Shown: positions 50,201 through 62,165, numbered from the stretch's first letter. The stretch: DNA of 64,000 nucleotides from Rhabdornis inornatus (GCA_013397075.1 VWZS01001985.1:62001-126000); one strand, 5' to 3'. Notes: generated by a model from the letters alone, not told the origin. Translations and numbers: made by a program.

Positions 50201-51189
50201 AAACACTGGAAGACATTAGAGACACTTCAATCCAAGTACCAATATTTTTGTACGGACCATAAAAAAAGCATCCTCTGTTTCCTTTAAAGAGCAAGAGGGA
50301 AGTTGCTTGCTCATCTTCAAACTTGTCTTCAAACTTCCACTGAGAAACTGACTTAGAAGTTAAAATACTTTCTACTATAAAATAATTATGATTAATAATT
50401 CCCAAGCAGTTTTTATTTAAAACTGAATTAATTCGTATTTGAACTGTTCATTGAAGCTTCTTTTCCCCTCAACGTTCCTTTAAGGCTGAGTATTGGTTGA
50501 TGGGCCACTGGAATTAATTCCAATTGCCTTTTTTGGGTTTGTTGTTGTTGTTGGGTTTTTTTTATTTGTTTGGTTTGGTTTTGGTTTTTTTTTGCCTGTT
50601 TTGAAGCAGCCAGCAAAAAAAACCCCAACAAAATTATCTGAGGAAACTACAAACACCAACAAGCAACACCAGAACAGAGAAACACAGTTTGGAAATTCAG
50701 CAAACATGGATATTCATGTACTGTCAGGGAGACCTGCTTTTATGCACTGTTCCTATTGTATCAGGAGGAAAGATCTAATTCATTTAAATATAGAGAAGAA
50801 CTTCCAAAAGGAATGTAAAATCCTGCAGCCGTTGAGGTTTTGGTATTTAGCACAGTCCTGTGCCATTAACTACCATTCAATTCTCCTTTTCTCTCCAAAA
50901 GAGAGAGCCCAAGACAATATTTTACCTTTTCTATTAACATTTAATTACAGGAATTAGTAATTAATTCACTGTGATTAGTGCCACAGTGAAGCCAGGGAAA
51001 GAAAAGCACAACCCAGGTACCACCTTTTCTTCTTTGCAGCAATGAGAGCAGGTGAGTGCAGGATGAGCAGGTGCAGTGATGTTTGCAAGGGGCAGAAATG
51101 ACCTCAGGGCTGGGAGGGAATGCTTTGGACTTTACAAGGAGAGGCAGCATGGGACAGAGGTGTCTCTTCACCTCCACTCTGCAAAATTC
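47273..51189. other. Non-coding stretch, no gene seen
   Basis: ORFs up to 154 codons (50493-50957, plus; 152 codons minus at 49150-49608), neither with a recognised domain. The 154-codon frame runs through the T/G-rich tract at 50.53 kb, which explains its Gly/Val/Phe/Leu-rich start. Confidence 0.5.
50527..50630. repeat. T/G-rich tract with complementary A/C-rich arm
   Basis: (GTT)n followed by T/G runs to about 50594, then aaaaaaaaccccaaca at 50615-50630. The latter is the reverse complement, one base indel aside, of tgttgggtttttttt at 50549-50563, so the locus could fold as a long-loop hairpin. Confidence 0.7.
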
Positions 51190-51420
51190 CATGCTTGGCT
51201 AATGCAATAAATTATATATGATACAATCAATTATATAAACAAACAGACTGGCAAGATGAGCAAGCTTTCTATGGTCGATAAAACCCCTTTGGTTTTAGTG
51301 ATTAGCTGTAAAGGAGCAGCCAATTACATGCACAGAAGGAAGAATGGACACAAAATGGACCAGTGACAGTCAGCTGTGCTCAAAGTTCATATATGTGTGA
51401 CTTGAGGTGCCAGAGGTTGT
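51190..51420. promoter_or_regulatory. Candidate conserved non-coding element
   Basis: Repeat-free block with taatgcaataaattatat, caattatataaacaaacag, ggtcgataaaacccc, gtgattagctgtaaagg, agccaattacatgcac. It has TAATTA-like, forkhead-like (taaacaaac) and CAAT-like cores in close order. Conservation is not observable here. Confidence 0.28.
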
Positions 51421-51855
51421 TGATAAAACAAAATGTCCAAATCTGGAGCTACTTTGACAACTCAACTCCTTGAAATGCTTCCTTCAGAGCAGCAGCAGGA
51501 ATCAATCTTCAGGTTTTACACTGCTTCTCTGCAGCAGCAAAAGCACTGCAAATGATCCATGACCAATTCTCCTGAGTAAATGAAGAGAATAAAATCCATC
51601 CTTTCTTACTGACTTTACACTGAGGGCTCTATCCACTGCTGAGCTGCCTCTGTGCAAACAGGAGTGCCCAGCACAGGCAGTGAGGAGCAGAGGATGCTCT
51701 CCCACAGCTCCAGAAGCCCAGTGTCCCCCCTGACCAGCCACACACCCTGGGGAGGATGGGACAAACAGCCAGAAGCCCCTTGGGCTGCATTCCCATTCTT
51801 TCCTAACCTAACACTCCAAACTTCTCTCACACTCGTCCATTTCTCCCTTAATTAC
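51421..51855. other. Non-coding stretch, no gene seen
   Basis: Overlapping short ORFs on both strands (up to 79 codons); no family recognised. Confidence 0.5.
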
Positions 51856-52000
51856 TACAAGTAATTTTATTAATATACTTTGCAGCACCATTAACTATTA
51901 CCCGAGGCTTAGCTTTAAATATGATGAGACTACATAATCTTAATAGCACTAATTAATAGTGCCACAACTTTAAAATTTCACAGATCTGACCAACAAAGCA
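51856..52000. promoter_or_regulatory. Candidate conserved non-coding element
   Basis: Contains ttttattaatatactttg, accattaactattacccg, taatagcactaattaatag and tttaaaatttcacag. AT-rich and motif-dense, with no similarity to the repeats in the window. Guess based on composition. Confidence 0.22.
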
Positions 52001-52026
52001 TATAAAGTGTGGTTTGGGGGGAATAT

Positions 52027-52047
52027 TTTGGTTGGTTGGTTGATTGG
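52027..52047. repeat. (TTGG)n simple repeat
   Basis: ttttggttggttggttgatt: about four tetranucleotide units with slight decay. Confidence 0.75.
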
Positions 52048-52864
52048 CTGGAGCAATTTTTGTTGGTAAAGTAATGCCACTGACAAACACGAACAGGAAA
52101 GTGGGAGTTATAAAAGCAGAGAATTAAATGAAAACCAAGGCAACTCCCCCAAGAGTCACCATTATGAAACGTGGAAGTTTGTCCAAAACACTCAAGCTTT
52201 GGTCACCTGTTCAGACACAGGAGGTACTGGAAAGGCAGAGATAAGGTCCCATTTGTTTGGAATTTTTTTTACTTCACTATTTTCTTGTGTTCTAAGCACT
52301 GTAACAATCACCAAGCTCTCTCCTGATATTGCTTTGGTGGCCAAAGGCTGATGACCACCAATGGAACAGGCTGGTAAAAGCTCCAGGAGCTGCAAAACTG
52401 GCCACTGCATCAGCCAGAAAACAGAGAGAGGGAAACCTTGTTCCTTCAGTGACACTTTTAATACTTAATCCTCACAGCACAGCCTGTCAGAGCAGAAAGG
52501 CTAACGCTGTGTCCTCAGCTGGTTCTGCCAAAATGTTCATTTTTATGATTTTTGTGACTAACCTGTCAAAAAACCTGGCACCAGAAATTTGCGCTGGGGA
52601 TCTTTATTTCTGGATTTTATTTTGTTCGTCTTCTCTCTCTCAGCTGAGCAGGGATTTTTACCAAAAAAAAGCAAATTTGCTTTATTCCCAACTGCCAAAA
52701 TTCAGCAGCTGATCAATCAAAGGGAAACACACAAAGTGCAGGTACTGCTGGTGTGGTTTCCAGAGGCTCTGAGCAAACAGCTCCAGTTCCAGCTCCGAGG
52801 AGCCACAGCTGCTCAGCACCACCCAGAAAAATCCTTCTGGAAACACAAGTACAGCAGTCAAACT
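52048..52864. other. Non-coding stretch, no gene seen
   Basis: ORFs up to 127 codons (52329-52712, plus) with no recognised domain. No mobile element seen. Confidence 0.5.
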
Positions 52865-53120
52865 GCTCCAGAGATGCTATAAATTACACTGTCAGATGAA
52901 GAATGATATATTTACTCTGCAGTGATACTGTAATTATCAAGAAAGTGCCCTGCTTTTGCCTGTAAGTGCTGTGTGCAGTAATTAATTTTCTTTGCATACT
53001 GATGTTCAATAGTAATATGTAAATCACTGGGTATTTGCTACAGATATATAATGAAATATATCTACTGTTGCACTCTTGAAAGCATCTTAAAATAACATTA
53101 AGAAGCTGCATGAACAGAGA
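52865..53120. promoter_or_regulatory. Candidate conserved non-coding element
   Basis: Motif-dense AT-rich block: gatactgtaattatcaaga, gcagtaattaattttctttg, atgtaaatcactgggtat, cagatatataatgaaatat. No repeat similarity. Homeodomain-type TAATTA cores recur. Not verifiable without alignments. Confidence 0.28.
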
Positions 53121-54640
53121 AATACAGTGTCCTTATGTGTCTTTAAAGCAGGCTTTAGGTGAAAAGTCTGACACCTGAAACTGCAGCCCTGCTTTTCCAA
53201 TTACTTTATTCTTAACAAACCCTCATTGCAGTCAAGAGGCTCAAAAGTTACAGCCTGACAGTCTAAAAATCTGAGTACTCAATAATGCCAGGGAAATTCT
53301 GGTTACCTTGGAGTCCTGGTGACCCCAGAGAGCCTCAGGGACACCCAGGTAGGGAGGCTCACAGTGAGGATGAGGCAGCTTCTGCCAGGGCTACACAGAG
53401 CTGGGGACAGAGCACACACAAGTCACCCAGTGAGAAAACATCCCATGGCACAGTCTTTGAAGGAATCTCACCATCCTGCCCAGGCAGCACACGCCAAATC
53501 CGAAATTTGCGTTAAAACAGAGCAATTTTCCTACTCACTACCCAGACATGAGGTCCTTGGCTTTACCATTCCCAGGTAAATGTAAACTCCAAGACTATGG
53601 GAAATACCCATACCTGGGAACTAAAGCAGTGCTGTGCCTGGAGGGGAACATGGAGCCATTTTCTGGTATTGCAAAATTCTTCACTTCAAGAACAGCTTGA
53701 GCCTTCCCCCTCTGCCATGTCTGCCACCACTTTTTCCTCAATTATATGGATGCACAATCAACCCTTATATCCACCACTTTATCCCTAGAGATCAGCAATG
53801 TATTTCAAAGGTGATTTCTCAGCTCCTGCAGCTGTGGTGTCAATGGCAGGATGGAGAAACCAACAAATTAACTGAGATTTTGAAATCCTGCAGAGTAGCA
53901 TCACACCTGAGGGACACCCCCATCCCTGGGCCCCAAAAAAACCCTTCAGTGTCTCCTTAGGGTGCCTGGGCACTGCTCTTCAGTCATTCCTGGCAAGAGG
54001 AAAACCATCTACATCCTGACCCCAGCACCCACTGGCTGCAGCTGTGCTTCACTGCAGTGAAAGTACCCCCAAAATTTAAAATAAAACCTAAACACATTGT
54101 TTTCTTACACTATGAACTCTTGTAAGTGTTCCAGATCTGAATTTTTAGGCAGAAGAATGCTGTAATATTCACATCAAGAGTGCATCCTTGACTTCTGCAG
54201 AGGCCACATTAACTCCAGAGTGAAAAATACAATCTTGATCTTCCAGAAAAACGATTGTAATTTTGTCTCCAAAAAGGCTGCAGGAAGATTCCATTGGGGA
54301 TTTATTCAAATAGAAGAGAAACTTATTTTTCAGGGGAAAAAAAGGAAAAATATGTAACTTGTTTTCTTTTTAAACAACATACAGTTTAATTGGAAATACA
54401 GAATAAATTAGGACAAAAAAGCCCAGGGAAGTTTAAAGCAAAAACTCTTTAGCAGCTTTGCATACTTGAGTATGAAGCAGAAGAAAATCAACTGATAATC
54501 TTCTCTGCTAAATTTATACAAGAGACAGAATATTCTCTAGAGAATTTGTTTCTTAAAAAGAAAAAAACATAGCATTTTACTAGACCAAAATTATTTCCTA
54601 TTTAAATAATCATGCTTATCCACCTCCAGACTTAGTATTC
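53121..54640. other. Non-coding stretch, no gene seen
   Basis: The longest ORF is 108 codons (53634-53960, plus), without a recognised domain. AT-rich after 54100. No mobile element seen. Confidence 0.5.
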
Positions 54641-54810
54641 TTTTTATGGTGATTTACAGAGTGGCTCTGCCATAAGTGCTGTACAGCACTCACAAGGTCT
54701 AAAGAAGTTAATGGTGTGCTGGAAATGCTTGATAAAGAATTTTTACTGTCTTTGCCATTTGAAAAATCAAGTAATAAGCATAATAAATAGATGTATCAGA
54801 CATTAAAGCT
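54640..54810. promoter_or_regulatory. Candidate conserved non-coding element with 16-bp palindrome
   Basis: Repeat-free block with tatggtgatttacagagtgg and gtaataagcataataaatag. Within it agtgctgtacagcact (54675-54690) is a perfect 16-bp palindrome. Such a dyad could bind a dimeric factor. Inference only. Confidence 0.25.
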
Positions 54811-55021
54811 ATGAAAGCTTTTCTAAATCTCTCCATTCTCCTTGCACTTATTCTGAGTGGGACATGAGACTTCTCTGTCTTTGAAAATAAAGCTCAAATT
54901 ATCTTCTGTTAACCTTTCTCCTAGAAATGCCATCTATTAACAACAATAAAAAAATACAACTAAAAAACCCCATTCCAGCACATGAGGACTACAGCCCCAC
55001 TTTTTCTATCCTAAAAACCAC

Positions 55022-55469
55022 TGATGCCTTTTCAAGCTTACCTAAAAACAGAGGCTAGACAGAATTAAGGGGATAAAAAGCAGTTATATTTATTGAAGGG
55101 CCTTCAGGTACATTTCAGGAAGACAAAGCCCCTCCAGGAGCTGCACCCAAAAAACGGACCCCTGGTCATGGGTTTTCACACTTTGTAAGTTTGGTCCATT
55201 TGCATACTGGGGATTAACCTTCTAGTTACAGCTCCAGGTGATGAAGTCATTTACCCCAAGTTTGCTCCCCCCCAATTCACTTTTGTTTACATTTCTTGGG
55301 GCCTGAGGCAGGGAGGTGTCCTTGATTCCCAGCCTAGAGAGGAATTGTTGTGTGTGACAAAATGGGAAAGCAGCAGCTAGCACTGGATATGGAGTTTGGA
55401 GTTATACACTAAAGAACTGCAGGATTACAAATATATGGAAAATATAAAAGCTAAAATCCTAAGGCATCA
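55022..55469 (-). mobile_element. Solo LTR, family 1, copy A
   Basis: Endogenous retrovirus LTR of 448 bp on the minus strand. On that strand it starts TGATGCCTTAGGATTTTAGC and ends AAGGCATCA, so TGATGCCTT and AAGGCATCA form terminal inverted repeats. Flanks ccac and ccat may be a decayed 4-bp target duplication. An AATAAA signal lies at 55089-55094 (read on minus) and an octamer ATGCAAAT at 55198-55205 (read on minus). The TATA position is decayed (cttacaaag). Same family as the LTRs at 61733 and 63699. No internal retroviral genes adjoin it. Confidence 0.9.
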
Positions 55470-57327
55470 CCATGAAGCCTGTCAAAGTGAGATATTCCCA
55501 CCAGTTCACCCCAGGGCAAGACCCTGGTGCCCAAATCCCTGAGCCCTGCAGGGAACTGGCCAAGAAGCTGCTTCCACAGAAGGATCATTTGTCCTGTAGC
55601 CCTTGTCTCACTAAACCAGGCACAGAGTGCTTCCTCCTGGGATCCACAGAGTGATTTTAGGAATCATCTGCAAGAGGGGGGCTCCAGACCCACAGAGCAA
55701 TGGGGAGTGCAACCTCCCCCAGCTCCTGGCACACCCCCACAGGGGCCACCCCAAATAACCAACACAGCCACTCTGATAGAGGGAAGGGAACAACCAGGAC
55801 TTTATTAAGGAGAGATCATTAATGCCATTGATATGATAGACTTATCCTCGTGTGACAGCACTGATGGGGACTGAACCAGAGCAGAAATTCAAGTCTTAAA
55901 ATCTGAGCCCAAGAGCTGACTGGAAAAGCTGTAACACCCTCAGCTGCTTTGTGACAGGCTGACCTGGGCTGACATTCCCCTTTTTGAAGAACTTCCCTGT
56001 TGAGTTTTCCTCGGAAAGGCTTTGCTTTGCACTAAGATGCATTCAGACACACAAGTCCCTTTGATGTGTCAGGACCCACTGAACATTAATAACCTGATTA
56101 CAGTGAAGAAAGCTCTTGATAAATTCCACTCAGACAGCAGGATTTGCTCATTCAGAAGTGTTTGCTTCCACCCAAACCAGTATTTTAATCAGCAGCTCTC
56201 TCAGTGTAACAGAGGAAGTCCCTGTGCCCCTCTGCTTTGTCAATGCAGAATTCCCATCCCTCTCCTCCTCTGACTTGGTGACCCCAGCAGGAATGACCAG
56301 TTTTGAAAGCGTCACTCCCAAAGGCACCAGGAGCCATCCCCAGGAACACAGAGGCCACCCCATGCTTGTCAATACAGCAACTCTAACATCTGCCATTTAC
56401 TCCCCTGCTCCCACCCTCCTTGGCAGAGTCAGTCACCTTCTTTTTGTTGCACATTTCCAATTTGCTGGCTGTTGCTAAATTGAATAGCTGATGCTAGATT
56501 TGCTTTTGTCACAAGGTTACTATAGACCTTGACTTTTCTCACTAAAGAAAATGACTTTGTGTCATCCCTTAGTGGTTGTTTATTATGGAGACTTCATAGT
56601 GCTTCCCAGTATGGATGTCTTTGATTTTGAAAGAAAATCAAAACAGGCACATGAAGTGTTCTGGGAATGAGGGCAGTGATGAGGAGGCAGAAAAGGACTA
56701 CATCATTAACTTACTTTAGCTATAAACTCAGCAGAGCCCAATCTCAGCATTATTACAGTCTGTTTCAATTTTAAAGTTCAAGTTTAAAGGGAGATAAGAT
56801 TAATCGTTCACAGGCTACAATCTCTGCTACAAATTCCTCTCTCATGGTTCCAAAAACTGGGGATAAAACCAGTCACTGCGTAAGTCAGCTAGAAAATATA
56901 ACCTAGAGCTCCCCTGCTTGCTAATTCTTCAATTTGACTGAGAGGCACAGCAGATGCACAACAGCACAACTGCACATCCCTCTAACTGCCAGCTTATCAG
57001 GGAAAAATGTCTGACTTCTCCCTGCAAGCTCTCCTTGCCTTCCAAGCTTCCCTCCTCTTCCCAGCCTATTCTCAGTATCTTTTCCCACTCTCATTTTGCA
57101 GATTCCACTAGAAATAAACTGAAACAGTGGCACAGCAATCCTACAGCAGGAGGTACAAGAGCACCCCAAAGCCCAAGCTGCTGAAATACTCCCCTTACCC
57201 AGGGGCACAGCACACACTGCCCAGATCTCTGCACAAAGAAAAGCACCAACAAAGCACAAATTTTAACAGTTTAAACACAGTTTAACACAGCTTGCTCATG
57301 GTCTGTGAATGCATCCATAGATTGAAG
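55470..57327. other. Non-coding stretch between LTRs
   Basis: ORFs up to 120 codons (56116-56478, plus) without retroviral or other recognised motifs. No tRNA primer-binding site follows copy A, which supports its solo status. Confidence 0.5.
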
Positions 57328-57853
57328 TGTGCTGGTCTGGCTGGGGTAGAGTTAGTTCCCTCCCCAGTGGCTGTTTTGGGGCTGGCTTTGGATTTGTGCT
57401 GAACACAGGGTTGATAATACAGATATTTTAGTTATCACTGAGCAGGGATTGCACAGAGCCAAGGCCTTTCCTGCCCCTCGTATGGCCACACTGGGGAGGG
57501 GCTGGGGGGGACACAGCCAGGAGAGGTGACCACAGGTGACCCCAGGGATATCCCAGACTGTGTGACACCACAGTCTGTAAATGAACTGGGGGAAGAGGAA
57601 AGAAGAGGGGGACATTTGGAGTGTGCTGGAACCCTGCTCCCCTGGGGATGGCTGAACACCTGCCCAGCCGTGGGCAGCAGGGAATGAACTCCTTGCTGCC
57701 TTTGTGTGTACACCTTTTGCTTTCCCCATTCAAGTGCCTTCATGCTACTCCTGAAGTCGTCCCTGTTGCCATCCTGACTCTCTCCCCCACCCCACTGGTG
57801 GCCCCACAGCATCTCTGTGGGCCTTGATTGTTCCGTGGGGTTAAACCATGACG
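57328..57853 (+). mobile_element. Solo LTR, family 2
   Basis: About 526 bp, starting tgtgctggtctggctggggt, with gctttggatttgtgctgaa, cagagccaaggcctttcctg, gatggctgaacacctgccc and ending ggggttaaaccatgacg. This order is that of a widespread avian endogenous retrovirus LTR. The flanks are tgaag and agaag, a probable 5-bp target duplication with one change, which would suit an ERVL-type element. The TATA and poly-A positions are mutated, so promoter activity is doubtful. No internal genes adjoin it, so it is solo. Superfamily assignment is tentative. Confidence 0.88.
57493..57510 (+). other. Potential G-quadruplex in LTR family 2
   Basis: ggggaggggctggggggg offers four runs of three or more G with loops of one or two bases (the last run of seven can supply two). 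Structure is predicted from pattern only. Confidence 0.5.
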
Positions 57854-58884
57854 AGAAGCCATAAAACACTGGAAGGGCTGGCAGACACTCTCTTTAGCAA
57901 GCACACAAGGTAAACCCATCTTTCTGAAGCAGGAAACCTCCCTTAAGTCATTGAGCTGCTTTGCAGTGATGATCACACAGATATGCAGCTACACACACTG
58001 CATGCAAAAAGAAATTCAACAGTGCTTGCTACAGAGAGAGGGGTGTTGAAGCAGCTTAGGGTTTTAGAGTCTATACATACATACATAAAAAATTAACTCA
58101 AACTTTAAACAAGTGTTTAAAAGTACATTCTGCACCATTACTGTAGCATTCACAAATGTGTATTGGGTTAAAACAGATTATAATTACTTTGTTATGTTCA
58201 TAGTTTTAAATGAAAGAGGGGGTTTGATACCACATAACAAAAAGCAAGGTTATGAAGTTTCAAGGCAAGAGGAAAAGAAACAAATCCCTACCAAATTACA
58301 ACCCAAATATATTATTAAACTCTGGTAACAGAAATGCTGTATCTAATCAGGATGAGAACCTTTACCCCAAACCTGTAACAGCACATGGAATGTGCACACA
58401 CAACCTTGGAGCACAGCATGAAGCCCCCAGTGACCCCCAGCTGCATCCAGGAGCCTGGCAGGAGCCATCCCAGCATCTCTGGCAGCCCCAGGAAGGTTTC
58501 CTGTGGATCCCTGCCACTGCTCCTCCACAACAATGCTGGCATTGAGCAGCTGGGGCTGGGAACACAGCCTGCCTGTCTGGGCAGCCTGCTGGGAACACTG
58601 GGGCTCTCACACCCTCACATCCCACCTCGGCCAGATGCAGCTGCACAACTGCAGCCACAACATCTGCACACTGCAGTCCTCCAGGGCACCTTTGCTTCTA
58701 GTCTGCTGGCTTCACTGGGGTTTAAGGCAATTAGACATTTTTAATTTGTTTTTAAATGTTTAACATTCACCCATTTGTCACCCTGAAACTTATTCTGCCT
58801 TTACAGAGGGGATTTTGCTGTAAGTGAATAAAGACAAGGGACATGCACGCACAGAAATTGTACAGGTTATGGATTTTTGTAGCC
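57854..58884. other. Non-coding stretch, no gene seen
   Basis: Contains an (ATAC)n microsatellite at about 58073-58087. A GC-rich patch at 58400-58700 has overlapping chance ORFs on both strands (up to 119 codons). Confidence 0.5.
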
Positions 58885-59205
58885 TCACAGAACCACAGAA
58901 TATCCTGAGCTGGGAGGGACCCCCAGGATCAGCCAGGGCAGCCCCCAGCCCTGCACAGACACCCCAACAACCCCACCCTGAGCATCCCTGGCAGCGCTGT
59001 CCAAACGCTCCTGGAGCTCTGGCAGCCTCGGGGCCGTGCCCGTTCCCTGGGGAGCCTGGGCAGTGCCAGCACCCTCTGGGGCACGGAACAACCTTTCCTG
59101 ATATCCAGCCTGAGCCTCCCTGACACAGCTCCAGCCATTCCCTGGCTCCTGTCACTGTCACAGAGAGCAGAGCTGCCCCTCGGGAGGAGCTGCAGCCCCT
59201 GATGG
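58885..59205 (-). mobile_element. CR1 LINE 3' fragment, same subfamily as left edge
   Basis: tcacagaaccacagaatatc, ctgagctgggagggaccccc, caacaaccccaccctgagc, ggagcctgggcagtgccagc, ctttcctgatatccagcctg. Reverse orientation, about 320 bp. The GC-rich body produces overlapping ORFs on both strands, including a 151-codon minus frame, that should not be annotated as genes. Confidence 0.9.
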
Positions 59206-61732
59206 GATCTGAACTCAGGCTCCTCTTGTCCAGCTGAACCAACAAGTGACTTCAACCATTCCTAGTGTAGCCCCTGCAGACCCTTCACCATTTTTCATTT
59301 TGCCCACTCCCCTCTCAAAGTGCTCCAGCAGGAAGGGAATGTGCCCTACATGATCCAAGAGAACAGGGTGCCAGAGCCCCAGGGCTGCTGTGGATGCAAA
59401 CACTGAGCCCTCAGCCACACTGCCGTGTACGGCACAATAAACTGGGAGTGAGACCACATCTCAAAGCACAGGAAAAAGGTGAAACCAGAAATTAAACTGC
59501 TCCTGCAGAGGTCAAGCACATGAGAAGCCATGAGATTAGACTGATTTTCTTTGAGGGTTTTTTTTTCCCCTTCAGAATAATGTGCTGGTGGTGGTGTATT
59601 TGTATTTTGGTGGCAGAGAAAAGGCTGCAGCACTGCCTGTACCAGGCAGTGTGCAAACAGAGCTGAACCTGCCCCGAAGATCCTACAGCATCAAAAAACC
59701 CTGCTTTATTGAAAAGAAAACAAATGCACACTCCACATTTCTTTTTTAGCAACCTTAGGGTTCAGGATGCCAAGTGTAATAACATCAGTTGACACTTCCA
59801 CAAAAACACATGGGGAAGAGAGGAGAGACTTCAAGGGGAGGAAAAAAAAAAAGCACCTCCAAACCCTGTACCAAATATTGTGACTTCTCCCACGCTCCAG
59901 CAATGCTTCTGACATTTCCCAATGTAAAACCAAGCTGACATCTTCAGCCCACCCAGAACAGCCTCGACTCTTTCTTCCCTGCACTGGCTTTTCTTCCTTT
60001 CTCACAACATATGCTCAAGATAAACATCTGATGGTGCCAAGAAGCACCAACTTTTCAGTGTTAGTGGCTGTACAGCACATCATCTGGAGTTATGGGATGG
60101 GGTTTGTTAAAGATGACATTTCAAGGAGCCAAGAAAGTGCTACGTGAGCTCAGCAGCCCCAGTAAGAGATTTACTCTCTCTGGGCAGTCCATGGGCAACA
60201 AACTTCATCCTTTTTATTCCACTGAAAGTAAATGTAGGATTTATATTCCAGGAGACCTGCACACATTTATGCTAATTGTGCAATAACACAATATTTTCCT
60301 GAGCAGTTTAGGAAACTCTCTGATAAAGGGTAGGGAAAAATCAAGGATTTTCTGGTACATTGGCAGCTACAAAAACACAGGAAAGGGTCATTTACTACTG
60401 ATATTGTGGTTGCATCTGGAGTAGATGAAGGCTGCTGAGCATGAATTTAGGGGAAGGCAATACCCAGCTGGTTTAAGGCACATAGGAAATTCTGTAAGGG
60501 CACCTATGGATGCCAATGCAGTCAACCAGGCTGGAGATCAAACTCAGCTGCTGCTGCCATCCTTAACACACCCCACTGCTCCTGAGCTGCTGGAGATGGC
60601 CATGTAAACTGGCTGTGACAGCTGGGAAATCCTAAAGAGAGATTTAGTGGCTTTATTAGGGCATAATATGGTTTTATTTTCATTCCTTTTCAAACACCAG
60701 GAATTTCCTATTGTTACAACCAAACTTTCAGTTTTTACACTTATTCTGGAAATCAAGTGTTCCTGCTGAGAACTGTGACATATTGACAAAGGCTGAACTC
60801 AGAGAGAGCCTTGGGCTCACCCTGCTGGGGTCACTGTCATCTAAGAGCCACAATGAAATGGAAAAAAGCTAAAATTTTTCAACAGAATCTACCTCCCAGT
60901 TGTACTGTATGGATGGATATCACAGCTTTGTTTGTGCAGGAGCTGCTCATCAGAAAACATTCCTTCCATCAACACAAATGGCTGAAATCAGGAGTGCTAA
61001 AAGTTGTCCTCTTAGGGCCAAAAAAAATTCTTACACCTGAGATATTTAACAGGCAGAAATGAGACACTCAGGAATTGGATATCATCTGTTATTTCTCACA
61101 AACACAGCATTTAAAGTCAATTAAAACAAGCTCCTACCAACTCCCTGCACCCCCTGCTGTCATTTCAAACATCCCTAAGATCCCTCAACAGAACCTGTTT
61201 AAAAAATAAATCCCCCAACCCGAGCAGTTGACACACAGACCACTGGCATAAAAAGTAACAATCTGAAAGAACAATCAATATAATTTCCCATTAGCTGTCT
61301 TCACAGATTTATCATCTGAGCTTTTCCTTAGCAGCCTTGAGGGGAAAATGAGAGATGTGTGTGACTGCACAAGAACTACAAGAAGTCTCTTAAAGGCATT
61401 TAGAGCTACTATTGCAATCATTTCCTTTCAACAGATGAATGAACTGAGGACATTAGGCATGAAGAAAACTAATTTTCAATAGACTACTATCTATACATTA
61501 TGTTCCAGCTGGGTGGGTCACCTCTGGAGCTGTAGGGGCTGCCCAGAAATCTCCAAGAGAAGTTTCCACAGCAGAGCTGGTGGCACCTGGCCCTGCTAAG
61601 GGATGTTCTCCATCTCCAGCAAGGGCCAGGTCTGACCTTCTGAGGGCTCCCAGCTATGCTTCAGCCCCAGAGAGGAGACACAGGATCCCTTCCCCAACAC
61701 CAGACCCTGCTTCCTGGACCGTGCCAGGCTGC
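59206..61732. other. Non-coding stretch, no gene seen
   Basis: Short ORFs (maximum 99 codons). T-rich run near 59561 and A-rich run near 59841. No repeat family recognised. Confidence 0.5.
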
Positions 61733-62165
61733 TGATGCCTTAGGATTTAGCTGTTATAGTGTTCAGAGCCTGCACTGATTTAGTGTACAGCCCTGAACTC
61801 CACACACAGTGTTAGATACTGTCTTCACATACTGATCAGACACAGCAATTCCTCTCTAGGCTGGGCGTCAAGGACACCTCACTGCCTCAGGCTCTGAGAA
61901 ATGTAAATAAAAGCGAATTGTGGGAGGCAAACTTAGAGTAAATGACTTCATTACCTGAAGCTGTAATTGGAGGGTTAACCCCCAATATGTAAACAGACCA
62001 AACCTGTAACTGTATGAAAAACTCGTGACCATTTCCATCTTGAGTGTAGCCTCAGGAACTCCTGACTGCCCAAGGTGCACCTACTGAAGGCCTCCAATAA
62101 ATACCTGCTTTTATTCCCTTAATTTTGTCTAGCCTCTATTTTAGGTATATCCCTCCAAGGCATCA
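61733..62165 (+). mobile_element. Solo LTR, family 1, copy B
   Basis: 433-bp LTR from TGATGCCTTAGGATTTAGC to CCAAGGCATCA, flanked by the direct repeat ctgc (61729-61732 and 62166-62169), a 4-bp target duplication as in class I (ERV1-like) elements. AATAAA is at 62096-62101. The CRE-like position reads tgacttca (61943-61950), the octamer position atgtaaac, and no TATA remains. Its first 120 bases differ more from copies A and C than A and C differ from each other. No primer-binding site follows, so it is solo. Confidence 0.92.

Noticed and set aside
50493..50957. 154-codon ORF with a hydrophobic N-terminal segment as a membrane protein
   Set aside because: The hydrophobic Gly/Val/Phe/Leu stretch is the translation of a T/G-rich simple repeat.
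57352..57869. Minus-strand ORFs of 101-144 codons
   Set aside because: They are antisense to a solo LTR and contain no retroviral protein motif.
58790..59255. Overlapping ORFs of 151, 108 and 99 codons
   Set aside because: They fall within or across a GC-rich CR1 3' UTR fragment and have no independent coding signal.
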